Shown: positions 5,695-13,459 of the stretch, in pieces
Layout of the letters: each line of letters starts with the position of its first letter
How positions within the stretch are numbered: position 1 is the stretch's first letter
Source: Candidatus Hydrogenedentota bacterium
GTDB lineage: Bacteria; Hydrogenedentota; Hydrogenedentia; Hydrogenedentales; GCA-2746185
Length of the DNA: 19,953 nucleotides
Assembly (NCBI GenBank): GCA_030123645.1
Contig: JASJYE010000006.1
Location: forward strand, 1-19,953
Direction: 5' to 3'
Notes under the pieces: model-generated
What the model was told of the DNA's origin: nothing
What the model saw: only the letters and a program-made list of their open reading frames with translations
Database searches by the model: none
Program-made: the position numbers and the translations under genes

Positions 5695-8600
5695 ATGGCG
5701 CCGGACGACCCAAACGATTCTGGGAACGAGGGCCAGGACGTGCCTCCGGATGAAGAGGAGGCAAGGGGTTTCGACACACCTGGTGAGCCCGGGCAAGAAG
5801 GCTCCACCGAGGGCGCGGGCAGTGAAACTTCCCCGGCGGGCGACGCCAGAGTGGACCAAAGCGATATCGATACGCTCATCCGCGGCTTAGACGATTTAGC
5901 AGGCTCTCAAGCGTCTCAAGAATCCTCCGCGCCTTCAGAGGCCACCATAGAGAAAACCCTGGTGGACGAAGCCCCCACCGAAGAACCAGGTCTCCTCGAT
6001 CAAAGCGAACTGGAGACGCTGATCGCCGATTTTGAAAATCGTGAAAAGTTCTCGAAGGCACAGGCTTCTACGCCGAAGATAGAAGTCGAGCAACCCTCCG
6101 AAGCTGAGGTTTCTGAAGAGCCGGCGCCTGCGGAGGATACCGGCCTCGAGGCGGCGCCAGTGCTCTCAGGGCGCCAATCCGATATCGATCTTCTCGTAGC
6201 GCAAGCCAGCCGGGAGGGCAGCGCATCTGACGAGGTCCAGCTTGATGATGCGCCGCAGGAAATCGCTGCCGGCCCCGCCCAAAATACGAGCGACCCCGAG
6301 ATTGAAGCCGCCTTGCTGGAACTTGAGCAGAGTGCCGCGGAAGAGCCGTCCTTGAGCGAAGAGGAAATCGCTTCCCTAGCCTCCGCCGCACAGGAGGAAG
6401 CCGAGGCACTCCCGGTGAAGGCCGAAACAGCGGTGGCGGAATCACAACCGCTCGAAGCCCAAAGCGACGATACACCCCTAATCGACCGTCCCGCCGATGA
6501 GCCCTTGGTCGACCGCGATATGGACGAACGCCTTGACGCCGTGGTAGAAAATCTGGAGGCCGAAGCGGCGGACGAATCAGAGGAATTGGCCGGCGCGACC
6601 GGGGACGCCACGAGCGTGGCTGCGTTCACCGATGTCGAGGCGAATGCGACCGATGCGCCCTCGGACCCAGCGGCAGTGCTCGAGCGTATCGCGAGTGAAA
6701 ATATTGCCGCTGGCGCCGTCGAGAACGCCGAAGCGCTGACAGCCGCCCCGGTCGACTCCGCCGAAGTCGATGCGGCGACGCCGGCGAAAGAGAGTGCACC
6801 TAGTGAGGAAGTTGTTCTCGAAACGGTGGACGAAGACCTTCCTGCCCATTCTGACCGGCCTCGGGCATTTTCTCGTGAGGGAAGCGACGCCGGCCCGCCG
6901 TCTTTGTTGATTGAACGCTACAAACATTCACCCACGCGCGTAATCGCGAGCCTCGCCGCCGGCATCACATTCGCCCTCGTCGTATTTGTGTTCATCTACG
7001 CCCATCAATTGCAGACCGCGCCCGATCCGCTAGGCGACGCTGCCGCGCTAAACCGAATTATTCTGCACGCGCAGGAATTGATTGATGAAGGCAAATTTGT
7101 GGAGGCGGTAAATCTGTTGGACAAAGCGATTGCCCGTGCCCCCGAAGCGGCTCTCGGTCTCGACGACGCGCGCTACCTTCGACTCGAGGGGGTCTATCAA
7201 GGCCTGCCCGAAACGATTCCGGTTTCGGTCGCAGACCAGATGCATTCGGAGATAGATTATCTCGTCGCATCGGCGCGTTCGCACCCCAGGGCCCCCGAGG
7301 CCCTCTATTGGAAGGCGAAAGTCTACGAGCGTGAAGACAACCCCCTCGCCGCTCGCGCAGAATACAGAGGCATCCTGGACAATTTCGGCAACGCGGCGAA
7401 TTTGGATCAGGTGTTAATTGCCCTATCGGGACTCCTGCTCGCGGCGGACTACCCGGTCCAGGCCGCGCCCTACCTGCAGCGTGTGATCCAGGATTTTCCA
7501 GGCTCCGCCCTCCTCTCTCGCGCCAAGCTCTATCTCGGTGACGCCTACAGCGCAGTCGGCAACCGTGAAAACGCGCGTATCGTCTATATAAAATTGGCTG
7601 AAAACCAGGCCGACACGTCCATCAGCGCCCTCGCTTTCGAGCGCATCGGAAAACTTGCGCTTGAATCGGGCGATTACTCAGGGGCGATCCGCGAGTTGGA
7701 AGCCCGTCTTGAAACAGCCACCACGGTAGAGGGAAACGATCGCGTATACCTTCTTCTTGCAAAAGCCTACCGCTCGAAGAACGACCTGCAGAAGGCCCGG
7801 GACTACCTCATCGAACTGATAGAATTCTTTCCTGAGTCGGAAATCACCGCGAGCGCGCTGGTCGAGCTGTCCCACGTCATGAGCGACATGGGTCTGGGCA
7901 GAGAGGCCGTGCGAATGGCCACGCGAACCGTAGAGCGTTTCCCTGACAATATCGAAGTGCTGCGCAACGCCGGAGTCCTCCTCGGCGAATCAGGCGATGC
8001 GCTCGCTGCGGCACGGGCTCTTTTCGCGGCCCATTCCGCCGGTGCCAACGAACCTGAGCTGCTCTTGGCCGCAGGACGTCAATTCAAGAAGGCGGGCGCC
8101 GGGGAAGAGGCCGTGGCCGTATTCGAAGAGCTGCTGATGCTGTTTCCGACCTCCTCCCAAGCGCTTCAGGGCAACATCGAGTGGGCCCGCGTCTTCTTCG
8201 AACAAGGAGATATTAAAAAGGCACTCGAGCGCCTCGAAGGGCTGACCCTCGCGACGGAAGGTCAGCCGAGGCTGCTGCCGGTGCTCAATGCGATGGGAGA
8301 AATGTACGCGGAGCTCGGCCTCAAGTACGAGGTCGTCCAAGTTTACACCCAGATTGCCGGGCTCGCACAGGAACCCGAGTTGCTCGCCGAAGCGGCCGTC
8401 GTACTCATACGCGAAGGTCAGGCCGATGCAGGCATGCGTGTCGTCGAGCGTGTTGACCGCGCCAAGCTCCGCCCTGAGACTTCATATGCGCTCATGATGG
8501 CTCAGGCGGACGTGGCGCTGCGCCGCGACGCCGCCCAGGCGCTCGCAATCATGGAAGAGGCGCATGCGGCCTATCCCGAGCACCGTACGCCCGAGGGTGT

Positions 8601-9063
8601 GCAGAAACTTCTGGAGGCGAACCTTACAACGGGTCGGGCCGCGCGCGCGCGCGTCCTGGTGTCCGAGCTGCAAACCCGCGCCGCCCGATCGGAGCGCCCC
8701 GACGAATCGGCCTGGTTCGAGCGCGCCGCAATCGCGTGGGGAGACTACCTCTACGAACGCTCGGACTACCGCACGGCGCTCGAAGCCTACACGATCGTTC
8801 TCGAACCTGCACAAGGGAAGAAGCCCTCGGCCACCATCGAGACGGCAGGAGGACCCCTTTCGGAACCCAAACTCTGGAGCATGTACCAGCAGGCAAACTC
8901 CCTATTTAGCCTTGCGCGCTTTCAAGAATGCCTCGAGCCTTACGAAACCGTCGCCGCCTCGAAGTCCGATTGGGCCGAAGACGCACAAGCGAAAGCGGAG
9001 TCCGCCCGGATCGAGATTCGTCTGCGCGGAGATCCTGCCGGCGTAGTAAGGAATGCTGGATGA
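5695..9063 (+). CDS. Large membrane-anchored TPR protein with FliM-like motifs in its acidic cytoplasmic tail
   Basis: This 1122-residue protein has three parts. Residues 1-410 are strongly acidic, Ala/Glu/Ser-rich and probably disordered. One membrane helix lies near 414-438 (VIASLAAGITFALVVFVFIY), preceded by the basic stretch ERYKHSPTR. That charge pattern places the tail in the cytoplasm and the C-terminus in the periplasm. Residues ~450-1110 are helical TPR-type repeats with repeated A..Y/A..L and F/YP punctuation, for example AAPYLQRVIQDFPGSALLSRAKLYLGD (shown in part), which usually scaffold protein assembly. The tail holds repeated short motifs: QSDIDTLI (55-62), QSELETLI (103-110), QSDIDLLV (161-168) and LSEEEIASLA (220-229). 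These resemble the FliM N-terminal SQAEIDALL that binds CheY-P. GGGGG lies five bases before the ATG. The stop overlaps the next start (ATGA). Its function is unknown; context suggests flagellar assembly or control. Confidence 0.8.
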   Translation: MAPDDPNDSGNEGQDVPPDEEEARGFDTPGEPGQEGSTEGAGSETSPAGDARVDQSDIDTLIRGLDDLAGSQASQESSAPSEATIEKTLVDEAPTEEPGLLDQSELETLIADFENREKFSKAQASTPKIEVEQPSEAEVSEEPAPAEDTGLEAAPVLSGRQSDIDLLVAQASREGSASDEVQLDDAPQEIAAGPAQNTSDPEIEAALLELEQSAAEEPSLSEEEIASLASAAQEEAEALPVKAETAVAESQPLEAQSDDTPLIDRPADEPLVDRDMDERLDAVVENLEAEAADESEELAGATGDATSVAAFTDVEANATDAPSDPAAVLERIASENIAAGAVENAEALTAAPVDSAEVDAATPAKESAPSEEVVLETVDEDLPAHSDRPRAFSREGSDAGPPSLLIERYKHSPTRVIASLAAGITFALVVFVFIYAHQLQTAPDPLGDAAALNRIILHAQELIDEGKFVEAVNLLDKAIARAPEAALGLDDARYLRLEGVYQGLPETIPVSVADQMHSEIDYLVASARSHPRAPEALYWKAKVYEREDNPLAARAEYRGILDNFGNAANLDQVLIALSGLLLAADYPVQAAPYLQRVIQDFPGSALLSRAKLYLGDAYSAVGNRENARIVYIKLAENQADTSISALAFERIGKLALESGDYSGAIRELEARLETATTVEGNDRVYLLLAKAYRSKNDLQKARDYLIELIEFFPESEITASALVELSHVMSDMGLGREAVRMATRTVERFPDNIEVLRNAGVLLGESGDALAAARALFAAHSAGANEPELLLAAGRQFKKAGAGEEAVAVFEELLMLFPTSSQALQGNIEWARVFFEQGDIKKALERLEGLTLATEGQPRLLPVLNAMGEMYAELGLKYEVVQVYTQIAGLAQEPELLAEAAVVLIREGQADAGMRVVERVDRAKLRPETSYALMMAQADVALRRDAAQALAIMEEAHAAYPEHRTPEGVQKLLEANLTTGRAARARVLVSELQTRAARSERPDESAWFERAAIAWGDYLYERSDYRTALEAYTIVLEPAQGKKPSATIETAGGPLSEPKLWSMYQQANSLFSLARFQECLEPYETVAASKSDWAEDAQAKAESARIEIRLRGDPAGVVRNAG

Positions 9064-9527
9064 ATAAAGCACTCGCCCATGCCGACATCGCCCGCCGCAT
9101 GAAGGATTATTTCGCGCGGCAGATGGGGTGGTTCGAGCAGATGCACGCTGCCCTCGCTGAACTCGACGGGGACATTGACCCTGACCATCTGGATGGGCTG
9201 ATCGAGGCGGACAGCGCACGCGCACGAATCAGTAAAGAGCTCGAAGAGGAATTCACAGTCTTAAAAAGCGAGTGGGACAGGACCGATTCGATACCGGAAA
9301 GCGCGGCCGACGAAGTCAGGGCTATCGCCCGCCAGGCCGAGGCGCAGGCAGAAGAGTTGCAAAAGGCCCTCGACCGGGCTGCCCAGAAGACCGGGAAGGG
9401 AGCTGAGAAGCTGCACGAGCGCATCGGCGCCTTGCGGCAAGGGCGGCGGCGCGACAGCTCGCCAAGTATCGTCGGCCCGGAGCCCGCGACGCGGGGTTTA
9501 TGGACCATCGGGCCTGAGGCCGATTGA
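9060..9527 (+). CDS. Small helical protein, FlgN-like export chaperone candidate
   Basis: This 155-residue protein starts at ATG 9060, inside the ATGA overlap with the TPR gene's stop; longer upstream frames only shadow the TPR gene. Residues ~1-125 are charged amphipathic helices (DIARRMKDYFARQMGWFEQMH, shown in part, then IEADSARARISKELEEEF and AEAQAEELQKALDRAA), with no signal peptide or membrane segment. The end, RGLWTIGPEAD, is short and irregular. Length, helical heptads and its place beside flagellar regulators resemble FlgN/FliT-class chaperones, which keep hook-associated proteins export-ready in the cytoplasm. No residue proves it, so this is inference from architecture and neighbourhood. 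A dedicated partner of the TPR protein is the alternative. The reading frame and translational coupling are sound. Confidence 0.7.
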   Translation: MNKALAHADIARRMKDYFARQMGWFEQMHAALAELDGDIDPDHLDGLIEADSARARISKELEEEFTVLKSEWDRTDSIPESAADEVRAIARQAEAQAEELQKALDRAAQKTGKGAEKLHERIGALRQGRRRDSSPSIVGPEPATRGLWTIGPEAD

Positions 9528-9555
9528 GAGCACCAACAAACGGGGGATAAAGAAG

Positions 9556-9687
9556 GTGGAACCCAACAAGGAGCCGCCTGTTTCGCTCGAAACGGGCGAG
9601 CATCCGGAAGTCGAAGCCGACATGAAGGCGCTCACGGAGGCCTTCAACCTTTTCACCAGCACGACTGCGTCCATGGAGGAGTCCTAG
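9556..9687 (+). pseudogene. N-terminal part of the histidine kinase, closed by an in-frame TAG
   Basis: From GTG 9556, with GGGGG at 9542-9546 upstream, a 43-codon frame encodes MEPNKEPPVSLETGEHPE and continues to ASMEES before TAG at 9685-9687. Directly after the stop, in the same frame, QRLEARIHTLDRELQEKNKE forms the coiled coil that normally leads into the PAS domain of this kinase type, then LNSILDSMSDGVIAV. The frame is continuous with the kinase at 9790-10752 except for this codon. Related kinases commonly read EESYQRLEAR at this point, so TAC/TAT to TAG is the simplest explanation. Possible readings are a sequencing error, a strain-level nonsense mutation, amber readthrough, or reinitiation at ATG 9790. 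Confidence 0.6.
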
Positions 9688-9789
9688 CAACGGCTCGAAG
9701 CGCGCATTCATACGCTCGACCGGGAACTTCAGGAGAAAAACAAAGAGCTCGCGCTTACGACCGAGCATCTCAACTCGATCCTCGACAGC

Positions 9790-10752
9790 ATGTCCGACGG
9801 CGTGATCGCCGTCGGTACCGACGGCGTCGTTACGACCTTTAACCACGCGGCCACTGACGTCCTCGGCTTTGCGCAGCCCGACGTCATCGGTAAGCAATAT
9901 GCCGAAGTGTTCGGCCACGAGCGTCCGCCCGCGCCGGGACGCCGCCTAACCGAAATCCACGGGAAAGACGGAAAAGTAGTACCCGTAAATGAAAAATGCT
10001 CCCCAATTTCAGATCGGAACGAAAATCACATCGGCACGCTCTACGTCTTCCAAGACCTCCGCGAAATCGAAGCGCTTAGGAAGGAAGTGCGCCAGAAAGA
10101 CCGCCTCGCTGCCATCGGGCAGATGGCCGCAACGGTTGCCCACGAAATCCGCAATCCACTCGGCGGGATTCGCGGTTTCGCGGCCCTGCTCGAGCGCGAT
10201 ATCGACCCCGAAGACCCACGGCACCGGCTCGTGCAAAAAATCTTGACCGGAACGAAAAATCTCGACGGCGTGGTGAGCGAACTTCTTGAATATACCCGCC
10301 CGGTGGAGTTGTCCCTGCGCCCGGAAAACTGCCGGGAACTCGTCGAGGCAGCCATCGGCAACCTCGACCTCGAGGGCCGTGACGTCGAGATCCGGAACGA
10401 AGTGGATCCCGCGGAGTGCGTCAAGGCCGATTCGCACAAGATCCGTCAGGCCCTTCTCAACATCTTGCTCAATGCCGTCCAGAGCATCAGCGGCGCCGGA
10501 CGCGTTACGGTGGCTTCCAAGGTCGACGAGGAAGCCGTCACGATTTCGGTCGAGGACACAGGCTGCGGGATCGCCCCGCAAGACCTGGACAAAGTGTTCA
10601 CGCCGTTTTACACCACCAAGGAAAAAGGGACCGGCCTCGGCCTCGCACTCGCCGCAAAGACCGTCGAAAGCCACGGCGGATCGCTGGAAGCGGCGAGCGT
10701 ACTGGGCGAGGGCTCGTCCTTTCGTTTGCGACTATTCAAAGCGGAGCAATGA
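9790..10752 (+). CDS. PAS-domain sensor histidine kinase, FlrB/FleS/AtoS type
   Basis: This is the uninterrupted 320-residue part of a cytoplasmic two-component kinase; the intact gene would start at GTG 9556 and encode 398 residues. A PAS domain starts at MSDGVIAV and runs to about GTLYVFQDLREIEALR. A short linker leads to the HisKA dimerisation domain with the phosphorylated His in TVAHEIRNPLGG (His196 in full-length numbering). The HATPase domain follows, with N box NILLNAVQSI, G1 box VEDTGCGIA, F box FTPFYTTKEKG and G2 box GTGLGLAL. No membrane helix is present, so it should sense an internal cue such as basal-body assembly state. Its stop overlaps the activator's start (ATGA), marking that activator as its partner. 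A start at 9790 would clip the first PAS helix, so the activity of the shortened form is uncertain. Confidence 0.88.
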   Translation: MSDGVIAVGTDGVVTTFNHAATDVLGFAQPDVIGKQYAEVFGHERPPAPGRRLTEIHGKDGKVVPVNEKCSPISDRNENHIGTLYVFQDLREIEALRKEVRQKDRLAAIGQMAATVAHEIRNPLGGIRGFAALLERDIDPEDPRHRLVQKILTGTKNLDGVVSELLEYTRPVELSLRPENCRELVEAAIGNLDLEGRDVEIRNEVDPAECVKADSHKIRQALLNILLNAVQSISGAGRVTVASKVDEEAVTISVEDTGCGIAPQDLDKVFTPFYTTKEKGTGLGLALAAKTVESHGGSLEAASVLGEGSSFRLRLFKAEQ

Positions 10753-12128
10753 CTACCATGGCCAAGTCCTCCATTCTCGTTATTGACGATGAAGACCTCA
10801 TGCGCGAGTACGTCGAAGAATCGCTCCTGCGCGCCGGCCATGACGTCACGGCCGTATCAGGCGGGGAGGAGGGCGTCGGCGCTATGGCAAAGCGGGCCTA
10901 CGACCTCGTCGTCACCGACCTGAAAATGACACCCATGGACGGCATCGAGGTCGTCAAGCACACCTTGTCCGACCATCCCGGTACCCGCTGCATCGTCATG
11001 ACCGCATACGGAACCATCGAGACCGCCGTGCAGGCAATGAAGGACGGCGCCGACGACTACATTCTCAAACCCTTTACACCGGACGAGCTCGAGCTCGCCG
11101 TCGAGCGCGCCATCCAGCGCAGGCGGTGCGCCGAAGAAAACGACTACCTGCGCGCGGTCGACAATCAAGACTACGACTTCGACGCGATGGTAGGCGAGAG
11201 CGCGGCCATGAAAGACGTCTACGCGCAGATAAAGAAGATTGCCGCCAGCAGATCGACCGTGTTGATTCGCGGAGAGAGCGGTACAGGCAAAGAGCTCGTC
11301 GCGCGCGCGATGCACTACCAGGGACCCCGCGCCCAACAACCCTTTATCAAAGTCAACTGCGCCGCACTTTCGGCCGGCCTCCTCGAAAGCGAACTCTTCG
11401 GCCACGAAAAAGGCGCATTCACCGGCGCGCATGAGCGGAAGATCGGCCGCTTCGAGTTGGCCGACACCGGCACCCTCCTGCTCGACGAGGTCAGCGAGAT
11501 CCCTCGCGAGCTTCAGCCCAAGCTCCTGCGCGCGCTCCAGGAGCGCGAGATTGACCGCGTCGGAGGAACGACCTCCATCCCCGTCGACACGCGTATCATC
11601 GCCACCTCGAACCGCGATCTCGAGGAAGCTATCGAGACGGGCGATTTTCGAGAGGATCTCTTCTTCAGGCTCAACGTCGTCCCGATTGAGCTCCCCCCCC
11701 TGCGGCAGCGCAAAGAAGACATCCCGCAATTGATGGATCACTTTTTGGAGCACTTCGCGCGAGAAAATGGCAGGCAGGGTCTCAAGTTCGACGCCGGCGT
11801 CCGCAAGCAGCTTCAGGTCTACGACTGGCCAGGCAATGTCCGCGAGCTGCAAAACGCCATCGAGCGCGCCGTGGTTCTGTCCGGCAGTCCGCGCATTACG
11901 GCATCCGATTTCTCCTTCCTAAGCGCGTCGCAGCGCTCGCCCCGAAATGGAGGCAAGGCCAAGGTCCGCGCCGGCATGACGGTCGCGCAGATGGAAAAGG
12001 AGCTTATCCTCAGGACACTGGAGAGCTGCGGCGACAACAGGACCCGCGCCGCTGAGGTCCTCGATATCAGCGTTCGGACCCTCCGAAACAAGCTCAAAGA
12101 ATACCGGGAAGAGGCAAAATCCTCCTGA
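10749..12128 (+). CDS. NtrC-family sigma-54 response regulator, FlrC/FleR type
   Basis: This 459-residue regulator has three domains. Residues ~8-120 are a receiver with acidic pocket D13/D14, phosphorylated D57 (VVTDLKM), switch Thr in IVMTAYG and Lys in YILKPF. Residues ~165-400 are the AAA+ sigma-54 activation domain, with Walker A GESGTGKE at 175-182, the sigma-54-contacting loop GAFTGA at 222-227, Walker B LLLDEVSEI and the arginine-finger region FREDLFFRLNVVPI. The last ~45 residues form a Fis-type helix-turn-helix (TRAAEVLDISVRTLRNKL). The start is ATG 10749, coupled to the kinase stop; ATG 10758 is an alternative. A consensus sigma-54 promoter lies 96 bp after its stop and leads directly into the flagellar operon. 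It is therefore most likely the activator of flgB-fliK. The upstream extension of this frame to 10416 is non-coding. Confidence 0.93.
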   Translation: MTTMAKSSILVIDDEDLMREYVEESLLRAGHDVTAVSGGEEGVGAMAKRAYDLVVTDLKMTPMDGIEVVKHTLSDHPGTRCIVMTAYGTIETAVQAMKDGADDYILKPFTPDELELAVERAIQRRRCAEENDYLRAVDNQDYDFDAMVGESAAMKDVYAQIKKIAASRSTVLIRGESGTGKELVARAMHYQGPRAQQPFIKVNCAALSAGLLESELFGHEKGAFTGAHERKIGRFELADTGTLLLDEVSEIPRELQPKLLRALQEREIDRVGGTTSIPVDTRIIATSNRDLEEAIETGDFREDLFFRLNVVPIELPPLRQRKEDIPQLMDHFLEHFARENGRQGLKFDAGVRKQLQVYDWPGNVRELQNAIERAVVLSGSPRITASDFSFLSASQRSPRNGGKAKVRAGMTVAQMEKELILRTLESCGDNRTRAAEVLDISVRTLRNKLKEYREEAKSS

Positions 12129-12131
12129 ATC

Positions 12132-12149
12132 CAGGGAATTTTTTCCCTG
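12132..12149. other. Perfect inverted repeat upstream of the sigma-54 promoter
   Basis: CAGGGAA and TTCCCTG flank TTTT just after the activator's stop codon. It could form a 7-bp stem, but no T-run follows, so it would be a weak terminator. It lies about 75 bp before the -24 box, a usual distance for an enhancer site of an NtrC-type activator, so it is also a candidate binding site. Neither role is proven. Confidence 0.45.
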
Positions 12150-12223
12150 TCCAAACATTCCGCAGCGCCAGAGATTCTCCGTAGGTCCTTTATTTTCAAT
12201 ATCTTATATCCAGCCGCCTATTA

Positions 12224-12239
12224 TGGCACACAGGTTGCA
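12224..12239 (+). promoter_or_regulatory. Sigma-54 (-24/-12) promoter of the flagellar operon
   Basis: TGGCACACAGGTTGCA matches the consensus TGGCAC-N5-TTGCA exactly, with GG at -24 and GC at -12 in correct spacing. Transcription should start near 12250, about 32 bases before flgB. The gene just upstream encodes a sigma-54 activator with GAFTGA, which strongly supports use of this site. Confidence 0.88.
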
Positions 12240-12281
12240 CTCCCTAGGAGACGGAAAGCACTACCATGAACAGGAGGGCAC

Positions 12282-12677
12282 ATGGCAGCCTTTGCCGGGG
12301 TGAATACAACGCAGTTATTGGTCGCCGGGATGCGTCTGGCGCAAGACAATCACCGGATTATCGCCAATAATATCGCGAATGTGGACACACCGGGCTACAA
12401 TCCGGTCGAGATGGACTTTCAGTCCACTCTCCGGAACGCAGTCGAGGGCCGGGGCAGGATCTCACTCCGCAAGACCAGACCCCAGCACCTCGATGCGTCC
12501 CGATTTCGCCTCCATCACGCCAGTCTTGTGCAGACCTCGAAAAACGACTACAATAAAGTTGACATAGAGAAGGAAATTGCGAATCTTGCGAAAAATAGAA
12601 GCCGCTACAACACCTACGGAAGCATCCTCGTCAAGCAATTCGCAATGGTCAAAAGCATGCTGGCCAACCTGCGTTAA
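12282..12677 (+). CDS. flgB: Flagellar basal-body rod protein FlgB
   Basis: FlgB is a 131-residue proximal rod subunit exported by the flagellar type III system. The N-terminal rod-protein signature is complete: ARMRLA-type helix, here AGMRLAQDNHRIIANNIANVDTPGY, followed by NPVEMDFQSTLRNAV. The C-terminal helix (NYNKVDIEKEIANLAKNRSRY in family form; here DYNKVDIEKEIANLAKNRSR, then YGSILVKQFAMVKSML) matches the D0 coiled coil that packs in the rod. Length is usual for the family. AGGAGG at 12272-12277 precedes the ATG by four bases, the best ribosome site among the early operon genes. It is the first gene behind the sigma-54 promoter, 12 bp ahead of flgC. Confidence 0.95.
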   Translation: MAAFAGVNTTQLLVAGMRLAQDNHRIIANNIANVDTPGYNPVEMDFQSTLRNAVEGRGRISLRKTRPQHLDASRFRLHHASLVQTSKNDYNKVDIEKEIANLAKNRSRYNTYGSILVKQFAMVKSMLANLR

Positions 12678-12689
12678 GGAATTCGACCT

Positions 12690-13109
12690 ATGCTAGAAAG
12701 CATTTCAGCAACTGATATCGCGGTAGGGGCCATCAAGGCCCAGCGCATCCGCATGAACGTGATCGCCAACAATATCGCCAATGCGCTGACTACAAGGACG
12801 CCCCAGGGCGGCCCGTTTCGGCGTCAACTCGCCATTTTCAGGGGCGAACAGATAGGGCCGACGCTCAAACCAGAGAAATTCGGCGTGTGGGTGAAAGAGA
12901 TCGTTGCCGATCGCTCGCCTTTCCGGCAGGTCTACGACCCGACCCACCCCGACGCCAACGAAGACGGCATCGTTTTATACCCGAATGTAAATTTAGCGGT
13001 GGAAATGATAAACTTACTCTCGGCACAGCGGGCTTACGAGGCCAGCATTGACGTGATCATGACCGATCGAAGTATGGGGGAGAAGGCCCTGGAAATCATC
13101 CAGCAATAG
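12690..13109 (+). CDS. flgC: Flagellar basal-body rod protein FlgC
   Basis: FlgC is a 139-residue proximal rod subunit. The start, MLESISATDIAVGAIKAQRIRMN, carries the helix leading into the rod signature VIANNIANALTTRTPQGGPF. The usual NTxT phrase is altered to ALTTRTP but remains recognisable. The C-terminal family block is clear: HPDANEDGIVLYPNVNLAVEM, then NLLSAQRAYEASIDVI and DRSMGEKALEI. An AAGGA ribosome site lies about nine bases before the ATG. It follows flgB by 12 bp and precedes fliE by 29 bp, the standard flgB-flgC-fliE order that builds the rod from the MS ring outward. Confidence 0.95.
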   Translation: MLESISATDIAVGAIKAQRIRMNVIANNIANALTTRTPQGGPFRRQLAIFRGEQIGPTLKPEKFGVWVKEIVADRSPFRQVYDPTHPDANEDGIVLYPNVNLAVEMINLLSAQRAYEASIDVIMTDRSMGEKALEIIQQ

Positions 13110-13138
13110 GGCCGGCCACAAACAGGCGATAACCCAAA

Positions 13139-13459
13139 ATGGACAATCCCTTCAAAATCCCGGAATTTGCGCCGAAGTCGTCGCCCTTTGTCGATCCTCG
13201 GACACCGCGAGCGGCGCGCGCGCCCGGCTCGGCCGAAGGGACCTCGTTCAAGAACGTACTTGCCGACGCGGTCGGCGAGGTGCAGCGCCTTCAGAACGAC
13301 GCGGACACGGCGATCAGGGAGCTCGTGTCCGGGGAAGTGAAAGACATCACCGACGCGATGGTCGCCATCGAGAAGGCGGACGTGTCGTTTCAAACCATGA
13401 TGGCCGTGCGCAACAAAATTGTCGCCGCCTACGAAGAAGTTATTCGTATGCAAGTGTAG
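13139..13459 (+). CDS. fliE: Flagellar hook-basal body complex protein FliE
   Basis: FliE is a 106-residue protein that joins the FliF MS ring to the rod. The first ~35 residues are Pro/Ala-rich and variable, as usual. The conserved part begins at TSFKNVLADAVGEVQRLQND and ends with EVKDITDAMVAIEKADVSFQ, TMMAVRNKIVAAYEEVIRMQV, the FliE hallmark. The ribosome site is weak (GGCGA), so translation may depend on coupling to flgC 29 bp upstream. It is followed by a 249-bp gap with strong predicted RNA structure before fliF, unusual inside a flagellar operon. Confidence 0.93.
   Translation: MDNPFKIPEFAPKSSPFVDPRTPRAARAPGSAEGTSFKNVLADAVGEVQRLQNDADTAIRELVSGEVKDITDAMVAIEKADVSFQTMMAVRNKIVAAYEEVIRMQV

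Noticed and set aside
6000..6629. Antisense Ser/Ala-rich frame opposite the acidic tail of the TPR protein
   Set aside because: Low-complexity Ser/Ala composition arises from reversing Glu/Ala-rich codons; there is no ribosome site.
8928..9059. Upstream extension of the FlgN-like frame
   Set aside because: It lies inside the TPR gene, is Arg/Ser-rich and non-helical, and the ATGA overlap start at 9060 is the normal coupled start.
10857..11852. Long antisense open frame (331 codons) under the sigma-54 activator
   Set aside because: It is a by-product of high GC content opposite a conserved coding frame; the sense strand has all NtrC motifs.
12265..12360. ATG at 12265 just upstream of flgB
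   Set aside because: It is out of frame with flgB, has no ribosome site and reads as a shadow; the AGGAGG clearly serves ATG 12282.
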